DNA from: Micavibrio_A sp041655955
GTDB taxonomy: Bacteria; Pseudomonadota; Alphaproteobacteria; Micavibrionales; Micavibrionaceae
Reading direction: 5' to 3'
Length of the DNA stretch: 64,000 bases
NCBI GenBank assembly: GCA_041655955.1
Contig: JBBAEN010000002.1
Location: forward strand, 186,001 to 250,000
In this document: one piece after another, positions 8,192 to 16,421 of the stretch
Layout of the letters: each line of letters begins with the position of its first letter
How positions within the stretch are numbered: position 1 is the stretch's first letter
Notes under the pieces: generated by a model
Database searches by the model: none
The model's input: only the letters and a program-made list of their open reading frames with translations
Told to the model about the DNA's origin: nothing
Translations under genes and position numbers: made by a program

Positions 8192-8824
8192 ATGATTGAA
8201 ACTGCACTCTTTGGAGAAAACCGGACAAGCGCGCGGCAGGATGCGGATTATGCCGCGTGGAAAAATGCCGGAAGCCGTTTTGCCATGCGGGCGGACGAAA
8301 ACGCGCGCACCGCCGGAAAGATGCCTTTTTTCGATCGGCTGAAACTTTTTGACAGCGCCCCTTCCCATGGCGGGCTGGCACAGGCCTATGCGCCCGGCAA
8401 CGCGCACGGGCCAAAGGTTGAAAAACCTGATTTGCTCGCACAAAATAATATCAATGACGACACGCACACATTCGGCGATGTCGTCGATACGCTTAATCCG
8501 CTCCACCACCTTCCCGTGATCGGCACGCTTTACCGCGGCATGACCGGCGACACGCTCAAGCCCGTAAGCAGCATAATCGGCGGCGCGCTTTTCGGCGGGC
8601 CGATAGGCGCTATCGCCGGAACCATCGGCGCCATCATGCAAATTCAAACCGGCAAGGATTTTGCGGGCCATGCGCTCTCCATCGGCAAGCCGGACACTGC
8701 CATGGCGGCGGAAAGGCAAAATCCCGCACATCAAAAAGCCGCAGGGGCCTATAACAAGACGCAAAACGGCGCGCGTAATTTCGCCGCGCTTGCGGAATAT
8801 CATTCCGGCCGCTGGAACAGTTAA
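8192..8824 (+). CDS. conserved hypothetical protein with a Gly-rich hydrophobic hairpin
   Basis: The product (about 211 aa from ATG 8192) carries a segment FGDVVDTLNPLHHLPVIGTL followed by YRGMTGDTLKPVSSIIGGAL and FGGPIGAIAGTIGAIMQIQTG. I recall this NPLHHLPVIGTLYR...GD...GG.L.GGP.G pattern from other alphaproteobacterial proteins of unknown function. The Gly-rich stretch could form a membrane-inserting hairpin. There is no signal peptide. An upstream in-frame ATG at 8126 would overlap the divergent regulator's leader, so the later start is preferred, although its ribosome site is weak. Confidence 0.65.
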   Translation: MIETALFGENRTSARQDADYAAWKNAGSRFAMRADENARTAGKMPFFDRLKLFDSAPSHGGLAQAYAPGNAHGPKVEKPDLLAQNNINDDTHTFGDVVDTLNPLHHLPVIGTLYRGMTGDTLKPVSSIIGGALFGGPIGAIAGTIGAIMQIQTGKDFAGHALSIGKPDTAMAAERQNPAHQKAAGAYNKTQNGARNFAALAEYHSGRWNS

Positions 8825-9444
8825 GCTTTCTTCCCCTCCCGCCGCACCGGCCATGCTTCGCCGCAGCACAGCGCATCCACTCCATGATAAGGGGCCATGC
8901 CCGGCCCAGAACATGGCGTGCTGTTATAGAGCATGACACATTGCATTACATCGCATCACACATCGCATGGCGTGGCATGATGTGGCGCGGTGGAGCGCGG
9001 CATCATGCTGGAGGGCCTGCCCCCCAACCTCCTCCGTCCCTGACTCCCCGCGCAATCGCGGCGCTATTTTCGCCGCATGCGATCTATCTATGTCGCAATT
9101 TTATGCGGAGAATTTGCCCTTCACTACGCACAATGTGTCTATGCCACAATCTTATGCGGGGAGGTTGCCCATCATCACGCGCAATAAATTTACGCCGTGT
9201 ATTGATACCGTCTTCTTAGGCGGAAAAGCCGGCCTTCGCCGCGCACAATGTATTTATACCGCATTTTTATGCAGGAAACTTGCCCTTCAGCGCGGCAGCA
9301 CAGCTCCCCCTCACGCCTTTGCACCATGGACGCCGCCGCGAAAAAGCCCAGCAAAGCCGCGCGGGAACCTGCGCACCGGGCCGTCCTATAGAATTCCGCA
9401 CAGGGCCGCGCGTAGGGCGTCATCCTATCAATATTTTGCAGGCT
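8825..9444. repeat. gap with a 51-bp tandem repeat
   Basis: No convincing gene lies in these 620 bases. Between about 9087 and 9300 there are four imperfect copies of a 51-bp unit (starts 9087, 9138, 9202, 9253; a 13-base stub at 9189 breaks the phase). Shared core: TCTATGCC.CAATTTTATGCG, then TTGCCC and CACGCACAAT. Because 51 is divisible by 3, all three plus frames stay open across it, giving spurious reading frames. Upstream, 8930-8990 has GCATNACA-like short repeats. Confidence 0.7.
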
Positions 9445-10107
9445 TCAGGCGCGCGCGCCAAAAAGCGCCGTGCCGATGCGGATATGGGTTGCGCCAAGTG
9501 CGATAGCTTTTTCAAAATCGCCGCTCATCCCCATGCTGAGATTGGCAAGCCCCTCTTCCCGCGCAAGTTTTTTCAGGAGGGCGAAATGAAGCGCGGGCGG
9601 CTCGTCCACCGGCGGGATGCACATAAGGCCGGTCACGGAGAGCGCCGTTTCAGCGCGGCAAAATTGCAGGAAGACCTTGAGCCCTTCCGGCGCAATCCCC
9701 GCCTTTTGCTCTTCCCCGCCCGTATTGACCTGAACGTAACAAGGGACGGCCCGCCCCTGTTTTTTCATTTCACCGTCAAGGATGCGCGCGAGTTTTTCAC
9801 GGTCGAGCGTTTCGATGCAATCAAAGAGCGCAACCGCCTCCGCCGCCTTGTTGGTTTGCAAAGGGCCGATGAGGTGCAATTCCAGATCGGGATAATCTTG
9901 CCGCAAATCCGCCCAGTGATCTTTTGCCTCCTGCACCTTGTTTTCACCGAAACAGCGGTGGCCGTAATCGAGCGCGGCGCGAATGGTCTGCGCCTCCAAT
10001 GTTTTCGTCACGGCGACAAGGGACGTTTCCCCTTCCGCCCGCCCGGCAATGCGTTCGGCGCGGCGAATCTGGTGGAGGGTTTTTTCAAAATTTTCGGCAA
10101 TGGACAT
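9445..10107 (-). CDS. yggS: YggS/PROSC-family PLP-binding protein
   Basis: This single-domain PLP-binding TIM-barrel protein (220 aa) is involved in vitamin B6 homeostasis and is not an enzyme of known activity. Visible motifs: LVAVTKTLEAQTIRAALDYG with the PLP lysine in AVTK, GENKVQEAKDHW, LHLIGPLQTNK, VQVNTGGEEQKAG, and the C-terminal LSMGMSGDFEKAIALGATHIRIGTALFG. The start at ATG 10107 is set by the conserved N-terminus; the frame stays open upstream without similarity. A CATAGT -10 lies 6 bases ahead of the ATG, consistent with a leaderless message. Confidence 0.95.
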   Translation of the reverse strand: MSIAENFEKTLHQIRRAERIAGRAEGETSLVAVTKTLEAQTIRAALDYGHRCFGENKVQEAKDHWADLRQDYPDLELHLIGPLQTNKAAEAVALFDCIETLDREKLARILDGEMKKQGRAVPCYVQVNTGGEEQKAGIAPEGLKVFLQFCRAETALSVTGLMCIPPVDEPPALHFALLKKLAREEGLANLSMGMSGDFEKAIALGATHIRIGTALFGARA

Positions 10108-10113
10108 AGTGGC

Positions 10114-10119
10114 ACTATG
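10114..10119 (-). promoter_or_regulatory. -10 element of yggS
   Basis: CATAGT on the minus strand, 6 bases before the ATG, with ATGACA 17 bases further upstream as a possible -35. No Shine-Dalgarno is present. Confidence 0.4.
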
Positions 10120-10317
10120 AAAGATTTTCGCGGCCCTGTCATCTTTGAAGACACGCACTGGCAAGCTTCCCGCACGAAACATAGCGGCCCGCGCGGCCCC
10201 CTGAAAGGCAAAAGAAGAAAGGCGCGAAAAACCGGCGCGGGGGGCAGAACGGCGGGCAGATAAGAAAGCGACAACGAACCGGAAACAAAACCCGAAAAAG
10301 ATCATGCAAAGGCACAT

Positions 10318-10350
10318 AAAAAGAAAGAGGCGCCGCAAAGGACGCCTCTT
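10318..10350 (-). terminator. porin terminator
   Basis: On the minus strand an 8-bp stem (AAGAGGCG / CGCCTCTT, 10-base loop) is followed by TCTTTTT, 25 bases after the porin stop. Confidence 0.8.
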
Positions 10351-10374
10351 CCCGAATTATTTGTCCAGCTTCGA

Positions 10375-11484
10375 TTAGAAGTTGAACTGGATACCGCCGA
10401 GAACGGACGTTGCGTCAACGTCACGTCCCGCAGCATTCGGCACATCATGGTCGATGTACTGAACGGAACCACGCAGGGACAGGCCTTGCGTAACCGTGTA
10501 AACAACACCGGCCGTGTAGCGGTCTGTGTCGATTTCACCGGCGCCAGCAGCAAGATCCGTGTCGTTGTTCAGGTAGGAAACACCGAACTGGAACGGGCCG
10601 GTCGTGTAGTCTGCACCGACAACCCATGTGTTGGAGTCAACATTGTTTGCGCCGCCGACATTGTCCGTACGCGTGTAGACTGCACCGATGCCGAATGCGC
10701 CGATGTCGAAGTCAAGACCGACGTTCCACTGCTTTACGTCATCAAAAGCAGGGCCCGTGGATTCGTTTTCAACGTGGGTGTAACCAGCGCCGACTGCGAA
10801 ACCGATATTGTTGAACGTGCCTTCGTAACGAGCAGCACCTTCGTATGCATCGTCAAGAGCAATCGTTGCTTTCGGTGCGAAACCAGCCGTACCAACGCCA
10901 TTACCTGCGCCAACGGATGGCGTGTAAGACAGACCGAATTGGAAACCGTTCCAGTTCGGGGACAGGTACGTGATTTTCTCGGCTGTGCCCGTTACGTCGT
11001 TTGCATAGTCAACGCGCGTAACAGCGTTCAGCGGGTGTGCGCCGAGGACTGCTGCGGAGTAGTTTACAGCGTTGATGTACTGACGCAGACCGTCGACGTT
11101 TGCATCGGCGGAAGGAGCGGCAACCTGCAGGAGGTAGTTCGCGCCGTCTTCGGAACCGAGATTTACGCGGCCGAATGCGGAAGCAAGGTACAGGTAGGAT
11201 TCTTCAACATCGAAACCGTCGCCGCCGTCAACTTCGGCTTCAACATGGAAACCGTATGTCAGACCGGAATCCGTCGTGCCTTCAGCGTTGAAGTGGATTT
11301 CGGATTCACGCAGGATGTCAAAGGATTTCGCATCGCCGGCAGGCGCCGCGCCATGATCCTGGTTAGCCCAGCCAACATAGTTTTTCGTATGACCGCCAAC
11401 CGTAACGTCAACTTGTGCCATCGCAGGAGCGGCGGCAAAAGCAACGCCGACAACGGCAGCACTGCAAAGCAGAATTTTTTTCAT
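10375..11484 (-). CDS. outer-membrane porin (general bacterial porin type)
   Basis: The 369-residue product has a signal peptide (MKKILLCSAAVVGVAFAAAPAMA-Q) and alternating beta-strand sequence through to a C-terminal aromatic IQFNF, the signature recognised by the BAM machinery. Typical strands include YGFHVEAEVDGGD, VNLGSEDGANYLL, WNVGLDFDIGAFGIGAVYT and FQFGVSYLNNDTD. It should form a beta-barrel diffusion channel like Porin_4-type proteins of alphaproteobacteria. A strong Shine-Dalgarno (GGAGGAATTGAA-ATG), a recognisable promoter and its own terminator suggest an abundantly expressed single-gene unit. Substrate preference cannot be read from sequence. Confidence 0.93.
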   Translation of the reverse strand: MKKILLCSAAVVGVAFAAAPAMAQVDVTVGGHTKNYVGWANQDHGAAPAGDAKSFDILRESEIHFNAEGTTDSGLTYGFHVEAEVDGGDGFDVEESYLYLASAFGRVNLGSEDGANYLLQVAAPSADANVDGLRQYINAVNYSAAVLGAHPLNAVTRVDYANDVTGTAEKITYLSPNWNGFQFGLSYTPSVGAGNGVGTAGFAPKATIALDDAYEGAARYEGTFNNIGFAVGAGYTHVENESTGPAFDDVKQWNVGLDFDIGAFGIGAVYTRTDNVGGANNVDSNTWVVGADYTTGPFQFGVSYLNNDTDLAAGAGEIDTDRYTAGVVYTVTQGLSLRGSVQYIDHDVPNAAGRDVDATSVLGGIQFNF

Positions 11485-11850
11485 TTCAATTCCTCCAAAT
11501 ATTAAAAAGATTTCCCAGATGGGGCCGAGCGGCCCGATGTAAGAAAACCACCCGGAACCTCCGAATGATGCGTAAATCTAGTCTTACTCCATGGGGCGGG
11601 TCAACGCGTGGAAGGGCGGGTATGGCTATTTAGGGGCGGGCTGTTGCATTTGTGCAACAAAGAGTAAACGGCGCGTATCTGACGCTATGGAAAATTGAGA
11701 CCATCCCTGCATGCGCCTGAAAACCGCGGAATTCCGCAAGGCGTGGACGAAATGGCGGCGCAGGCCGCGCGCCCCTTGAGTGACGCTTTCCGCCATGGTA
11801 ATCAGTTAAATCGTTAATATCAAGAATGCGTCTTTATAAGGGAGTCCCCG
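11485..11850. other. intergenic region between the porin and a lipoprotein gene
   Basis: Divergent 366-base spacer. It holds the porin leader and promoter. Towards the right end, a TTAAATCGTTAA stretch (11806-11817) precedes GGGAG at 11841-11845, the ribosome site of the next gene. I see no gene here. Confidence 0.6.
11575..11604 (-). promoter_or_regulatory. porin promoter
   Basis: Minus strand TTGACC (11599-11604), 18 bases, TAGATT (11575-11580). A leader of about 85 bases would precede the porin ATG. Confidence 0.55.
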
Positions 11851-12393
11851 ATGCAATCCACCCGCTCCGGCCTGTTTATCCTGCTTCTGGCCTCCGGCTT
11901 ATTGGCCATAACGGCGTGCAGCTCCTATCGCGGCGAGGCCAAATACCCGTCCGGCCACGACCGCACGACGACAGGCGGCGACATTTACGGCGAACGGGAA
12001 AGCATTTTCGGCAAAGGGGGCCTCAATATCCTCGGCGGCAAGGACAAGGAAAAGAATGACGGCTCTTCCGGCATCGGCGTCAATTCCTATTTGTGGCGCG
12101 CCTCGCTCGACACCGTGTCCTTTATGCCGCTTTCCAGCGCCGACCCGTTCGGCGGCGTCATCATCACCGACTGGTACATCGCCGAGGAAAAACCGAACGA
12201 GCGTTTCAAACTCAATATCTTCATCCTTGATAAACAGCTCCGCTCCGACGGCATCAAGGTGAAACTCTTCCGCCAGCTCCAAAAATCCGGCAAATGGGTC
12301 GATACCGCCGTGACGGAAGGGACGGAAGCCCAGATGGAAGACGCCATCCTGACCCGCGCCCGCCAGCTCCGCGTTGCGGATATGGGGAACTAG
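11851..12393 (+). CDS. DUF3576-type lipoprotein
   Basis: A 180-residue protein with a lipoprotein signal (FILLLASGLLAITACSS, lipobox around Cys 23). The mature region contains GIGVNSYLWRASLDTVSFMP, GGVIITDWYI and FKLNIFILDKQLRSDGIKVKLFRQ, which match my memory of DUF3576, an alphaproteobacterial outer-membrane-associated lipoprotein family encoded directly upstream of leuS-lptE. Function unknown; linkage to lptE suggests an envelope role. The start has a clear GGGAG ribosome site. A terminator follows, so it is transcribed separately from leuS. Confidence 0.85.
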   Translation: MQSTRSGLFILLLASGLLAITACSSYRGEAKYPSGHDRTTTGGDIYGERESIFGKGGLNILGGKDKEKNDGSSGIGVNSYLWRASLDTVSFMPLSSADPFGGVIITDWYIAEEKPNERFKLNIFILDKQLRSDGIKVKLFRQLQKSGKWVDTAVTEGTEAQMEDAILTRARQLRVADMGN

Positions 12394-12433
12394 GCCGCGC
12401 CGTTCCTTTCCGGTTTATCCGGCGACCTTAATC

Positions 12434-12461
12434 AAAAGGCCCCTCGCCAAAGGGGCCTTTT
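12434..12461 (+). terminator. terminator after the DUF3576 gene
   Basis: Eleven-base stem AAAAGGCCCCT / AGGGGCCTTTT with a 6-base loop. Confidence 0.85.
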
Positions 12462-12582
12462 CCTTGACGTTCTTCCTTGCATTTCCCCATATGAAGCCGT
12501 TAATTGTTAGACGCCGGGGCGGACGGTTGCCGTGCGGCGCTTAAAAACGACTTATATATATGAACGCAGAATAACGGGTGTC

Positions 12583-15141
12583 ATGGAACGGTATAATATC
12601 AAGACGACGGAACAAAAATGGCAGCAGCGCTGGATGGATTCCAGCGCCTTTCAGGTGACAGAAGACGCGGCGAAGCCGAAATATTACGTCCTTGCCATGC
12701 TCCCTTATCCGTCGGGGCGCATCCATATCGGCCATGTCCGCAACTATTCGCTCTCCGACGTCGTCGCCCGTTATAAAAAAGCGCGGGGCTTTAATGTGCT
12801 GAACCCGATGGGCTGGGACGCGATGGGCTTGCCGGCGGAAAACGCCGCGATGGAGCGGGGGGTTCACCCGTCCGACTGGACATACAGCAACATCGAACAG
12901 ATGAAAAAACAGATGCTCGGCATGGGCCTTGCCATCGACTGGAGCCGCGAGATCGCGACCTGCCATCCGAAATATTACAAGCACCAGCAAAAAATGTTCC
13001 TCGCCCTTTATAAAAAGGGGCTGGCCTACCGGAAAGAGTCGATGGTCAACTGGGATCCCGTTGAAAATACGGTTCTGGCGAATGAACAGGTCGTGGACGG
13101 GCGGGGCTGGCGTTCCGGCGCGCCGGTCGAACGGCGCAAGCTCCATCAATGGTTCTTCCGCATCACCGATTACGCGCAAGACTTGCTGGACGGGATCAAG
13201 GGCCTTGATCGCTGGCCTGAAAAAGTCCGGCTGATGCAGGAAAACTGGATCGGCAAATCACAGGGCGCGCAATTGAAATTCGACTTAACGACCACGGACG
13301 GGCAGATCGATATTTACACGACCCGCCCCGACACGCTTTTCGGCGCGTCTTTCGTGGCGCTCGCCGCCGACCACCCGCTTGCGAAAAAACTGGCGGGCGA
13401 ACGCGAAGGGTTCGACGCCTTTATCAAACAATGTCAGGCGACGGGAACCTCCGAGGCCGCAATCGAACAGGCCGAAAAAATCGGCTTCGACACCGGCCAC
13501 CGCGTGACGCACCCGTTTATCGAAGGGAAGGAGCTGCCGGTCTATCTCGCCAACTTCATCCTGATGGATTACGGCACGGGCGCGATTTTCGGCTGTCCCG
13601 CGCATGACCAGCGCGACTTTGAATTCGCCGCAAAATATAATCTCGCCGTCATCCCCGTCATCAAACCCGCGGCGGGCGAGGATGAAACCCTGCCTTACAC
13701 GGGGCCGGGAACGGCTGTCAATTCCGGCTTTCTCGACGGCAAATCCGTGGACGAAGCCAAGGCGGCCGCGATCGCCGCACTCGAAGAACAGGGCAGGGGG
13801 CAGGGCGTCACCAAATACCGCCTGCGCGACTGGGGCGCGGTACGCCAGCGTTACTGGGGCGCGCCGATCCCGCTCGTCCATTGCGAAGCCTGCGGCATCG
13901 TTGCCGTACCGGACGATCAGCTCCCCGTCGAGCTTCCCTATGACATCAACTATGACGAACCCAGCAACCCGCTGACCCGCCATCCGACATGGAAACACAC
14001 ATCCTGCCCGCAATGCGGCGGCAAGGCTGTGCGCGAAACCGACACGATGGACACGTTCGTCGATTCAAGCTGGTATTTCCTGCGCTATATGGATGCGCGC
14101 AACGAAAACGAAGCCTTCGCCGCGCCCGTCGCGCACTATTGGGGCGCGGTCGATCAATATATCGGCGGCGTCGAACATGCGGTTTTGCACCTGCTTTATT
14201 CCCGCTTCTTCACCCGCGCCCTGCGCGATTGCGGCTACCCCGTCGCAAGCGACGAACCTTTTACGGGATTGTTCACCCAAGGCATGGTCACCCACGCGAC
14301 CTTTCAGGACGAACAGGGCAAATGGCTCTATCCGGTGGAAGTCGAACAAACCCACAATGGCGGCTGGATCAAAAAGGATAACAGAACCCCCGTCACCGCC
14401 GGCCCGCAAATCAAGATGTCGAAATCCAAGCGCAACGTCATCGACCCGCAGGATATTATCGACACGTACGGCGCGGACGCGGCGCGGCTCTTCATCCTTT
14501 CGGATTCCCCGCCCGAACGCGATCTGGAATGGTCGACCGGCGGCATCGAGGGCGCGTGGAAATATATCAACCGCCTCCATCGCGGCATCGGCGAAAAGAT
14601 TGCCGCCCTGCCGCCCGCCGGCACCGCAAAGCCCGCACGCTTTTCGGACGCGGCCACCGCCCTGCGCCGCGCCACCCATAAAACCATCGACGCGGTCGCA
14701 AAGGACATCGAAGCCTTCCACATGAACAAGGCCGTCGCCCGCCTGCGCGAACTTTCCAACGGCTTTGCGTCTTTCGAAATCAGGGAAGAGGGCGACGCAT
14801 GGGCGCTGCGCGAAACGATCGAGGCCTTCCTTATCATGGCGAACCCGGTCATGCCGCACCTTGCGGAAGAATTGTGGGAAGCCATTGGCGGGCAGGATTA
14901 CCTGACGCAAACGCCGTGGCCGCATTGCGATGAAACCCTTCTGGAAACCGACAGCGTCACGATCGGCGTTCAGGTCAACGGCAAGATGCGCGCGACCATC
15001 ACCTTGCCCGCAAATGCCGACCAGAAAACGACCGAAGCCGAAGCCTTGGCGCAAGACACGGTGAAAGCCGCGCTCGAAGGCAAAGCGGTCAAAAAAGTCA
15101 TCGTCGTGCCGGGAAGGATCGTCAATGTCGTCGCGGGATAA
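12583..15141 (+). CDS. leuS: leucyl-tRNA synthetase
   Basis: LeuRS charges tRNA-Leu in the cytoplasm. The 852-residue protein has PYPSGRIHIGHVRN with HIGH at 48-51, the editing domain (TTRPDTLFGASFVALA, ending GCPAHDQRDFEFA), and KMSKSKRN from residue 611. The anticodon-binding and C-terminal tRNA-binding domains complete it. The ATG at 12583 matches the conserved start MERYNIKTTEQKWQQRW; an in-frame upstream start adds 17 unrelated residues. The last 17 bases overlap lptE, implying translational coupling as in other alphaproteobacteria. Confidence 0.98.
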   Translation: MERYNIKTTEQKWQQRWMDSSAFQVTEDAAKPKYYVLAMLPYPSGRIHIGHVRNYSLSDVVARYKKARGFNVLNPMGWDAMGLPAENAAMERGVHPSDWTYSNIEQMKKQMLGMGLAIDWSREIATCHPKYYKHQQKMFLALYKKGLAYRKESMVNWDPVENTVLANEQVVDGRGWRSGAPVERRKLHQWFFRITDYAQDLLDGIKGLDRWPEKVRLMQENWIGKSQGAQLKFDLTTTDGQIDIYTTRPDTLFGASFVALAADHPLAKKLAGEREGFDAFIKQCQATGTSEAAIEQAEKIGFDTGHRVTHPFIEGKELPVYLANFILMDYGTGAIFGCPAHDQRDFEFAAKYNLAVIPVIKPAAGEDETLPYTGPGTAVNSGFLDGKSVDEAKAAAIAALEEQGRGQGVTKYRLRDWGAVRQRYWGAPIPLVHCEACGIVAVPDDQLPVELPYDINYDEPSNPLTRHPTWKHTSCPQCGGKAVRETDTMDTFVDSSWYFLRYMDARNENEAFAAPVAHYWGAVDQYIGGVEHAVLHLLYSRFFTRALRDCGYPVASDEPFTGLFTQGMVTHATFQDEQGKWLYPVEVEQTHNGGWIKKDNRTPVTAGPQIKMSKSKRNVIDPQDIIDTYGADAARLFILSDSPPERDLEWSTGGIEGAWKYINRLHRGIGEKIAALPPAGTAKPARFSDAATALRRATHKTIDAVAKDIEAFHMNKAVARLRELSNGFASFEIREEGDAWALRETIEAFLIMANPVMPHLAEELWEAIGGQDYLTQTPWPHCDETLLETDSVTIGVQVNGKMRATITLPANADQKTTEAEALAQDTVKAALEGKAVKKVIVVPGRIVNVVAG

Positions 15142-15841
15142 TACTGCGCCCATGCGGGGTGGCACGCCGCGCACTTTACCGACGCGGCCCGTACCGCCGC
15201 CGATCGCGCCTTTGCGGCTCCCATCTCTGCGGATCGCGTTTTTACGAATCACATCTTTGCGCTTCTCGTCTTTACGGATTCATTCCTGGCAAAGCGCCTG
15301 CATCCTTTGGGCGGCGCTGTCCGGCGCGCTGCTTCTTTCCGCCTGCGGTTTTACGCCAATGTACGGGGAGGGGGCCGGCGCTCCGGCGGCAACGACGACG
15401 ACAACGGCAGCAACGACGGCAGCAGCAGCAGGGCAAAGCGTTCCGGCGCGGCTGAACATGGTTGAAATCGATCTCATCCCCGATCAAAGCGGCGTTTACC
15501 TGCGCAACATCCTTATCGATCATTTCTATCAGGACGGCTATCCCGCGGCGCCGACCCACAGGCTCACCATCTCGCCGGTGCAGGAAACACGAAGCGATCT
15601 CGACATCACGCAGGATTCCGAAGCGACGCGCCGCCAGATCCGGCTCGCGGCGACGCTCACCCTAAGCGACCTGCAAAGCGGGGCGGTCGTGCTGACGCGC
15701 GGCCTCACCGCTATCTCCAGCTCCAACGTGCTTGGGACGCAATTCACAACCCGCGTTTCCGAAAACGACGCGCGCGAAGCCGCCCTCGCCGATCTCGCCC
15801 GCCAGATAGAAATGCAGGTCGCCCTTTATTTCAGCCGCTAG
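15125..15841 (+). CDS. lptE: LPS-assembly lipoprotein LptE with an extended N-terminus
   Basis: LptE plugs the LptD barrel that inserts LPS into the outer leaflet. The lipobox is LLLSACGFTPMYG, preceded by a hydrophobic stretch; the mature part has VEIDLIPDQSGVYLRNILIDHF and RRQIRLAATLTLSDLQSG, as in alphaproteobacterial LptE. The ATG at 15125 overlaps leuS but places about 55 residues ahead of the hydrophobic core, including five repeats of a 5-residue unit (LRLPS, LRIAF, LRITS, LRFSS, LRIHS). A TTG at 15257 would give a normal-length signal peptide, so the start is uncertain. A Thr/Ala-rich run also follows the lipobox. Confidence 0.88.
   Translation: MSSRDNTAPMRGGTPRTLPTRPVPPPIAPLRLPSLRIAFLRITSLRFSSLRIHSWQSACILWAALSGALLLSACGFTPMYGEGAGAPAATTTTTAATTAAAAGQSVPARLNMVEIDLIPDQSGVYLRNILIDHFYQDGYPAAPTHRLTISPVQETRSDLDITQDSEATRRQIRLAATLTLSDLQSGAVVLTRGLTAISSSNVLGTQFTTRVSENDAREAALADLARQIEMQVALYFSR
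15212..15286 (+). repeat. 15-bp tandem repeat in the lptE 5' region
   Basis: Five consecutive 15-base units encode the pentapeptide series LRLPS to LRIHS. The better conserved units read like TCTTTACGGATTCAT. Confidence 0.75.
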
Positions 15842-16040
15842 GCCCTCCGCTCCGGTGCGGGGCCATGGGGGATAATTTTATCCCCCGCCCGCCTCACCGC
15901 CGCAAACGGCCCGTTCCTTGCGGAGCCTCGCCAACCCGCCTTTCGCAACAATATTTCCACAGGCGTTTTTTACCGCCGGATTTTTACACCATCTATTTTC
16001 AATGGCACGCGATGCGGGATGCAGGATGCGCGGTACAGGA

Positions 16041-16157
16041 GGCGGCTGTTTTGAAACCAGCCGCGTGACGACCCATAACGCCCCCGTTTTTACCGTGGAC
16101 GGGATTATCCATTATTGCGTCGCCAATATGCCGGGCGCCATGCAGGCAACGGGTAAC
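16041..16157 (+). pseudogene. fragment of alanine dehydrogenase (ald)
   Basis: In one frame this stretch reads GGCFETSRVTTHNAPVF followed by TVDGIIHYCVANMPGA. It matches the highly conserved substrate/NAD region of alanine dehydrogenase, whose family consensus is GGCFETSRPTTH..P...VDG followed by V.HYCVANMPGA. Similarity stops abruptly on both sides. Just upstream, CAG and GGC codons that would continue the match are separated by a 2-base shift. No start, nucleotide fold or remaining enzyme is present. It is a decayed remnant, not a gene. Confidence 0.85.
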
Positions 16158-16240
16158 TGACAACGGGCAACCCGCCTGCCAGCCCGCCCTCCGCCACTGC
16201 CACCGCAAACGCCACCGCCGTCACCGCCAAGCCTTTTTAA

Positions 16241-16269
16241 TTGACAGAATAAATACGGCCCGTTACTTT
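16241..16269 (+). promoter_or_regulatory. promoter upstream of the TTG-start gene
   Basis: A perfect TTGACA (16241-16246), 17 bases, TACTTT (16264-16269). A leader of about 145 bases would lead to the gene at 16422. Confidence 0.5.
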
Positions 16270-16421
16270 TTCCCCTGTTACCGGCTTTCATCCGGCCGGT
16301 TTCCGCGGATTTTGATGGGGCAGCTTGCACCGCGTAAAAAAGGCCAAAGAGCGCCGCGGCTCATCGGAAATGCCGTGGTCCCATATGGATCACACCGGCA
16401 CGACCCGATTGAGAGGAAAAT

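Larger units (their letters stand above)
15842..16421. other. intergenic region with hairpin and gene relic
   Basis: This 580-base gap begins with a strong inverted repeat (GGGGGATAA-TT-TTATCCCCC, about 15867-15886), carries an alanine dehydrogenase fragment (separate entry), and ends with a promoter for the next gene. I see no intact gene in it. Confidence 0.6.

Noticed and set aside
9087..9300. CRISPR array
   Set aside because: The 51-base units follow each other directly with no spacers, and no cas genes are present.
10447..11505. 352-residue plus-strand frame opposite the porin gene
   Set aside because: It is the shadow of the porin gene's strong codon bias; the translation is Val/Cys-rich without protein features.
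14065..15252. 395-residue minus-strand frame opposite leuS and lptE
   Set aside because: Antisense to two certain genes, Arg/Gly-rich, no family features; an artefact of high GC content.
15867..15886. Rho-independent terminator after lptE
   Set aside because: A strong inverted repeat, but with a two-base centre and no T-run on either strand.
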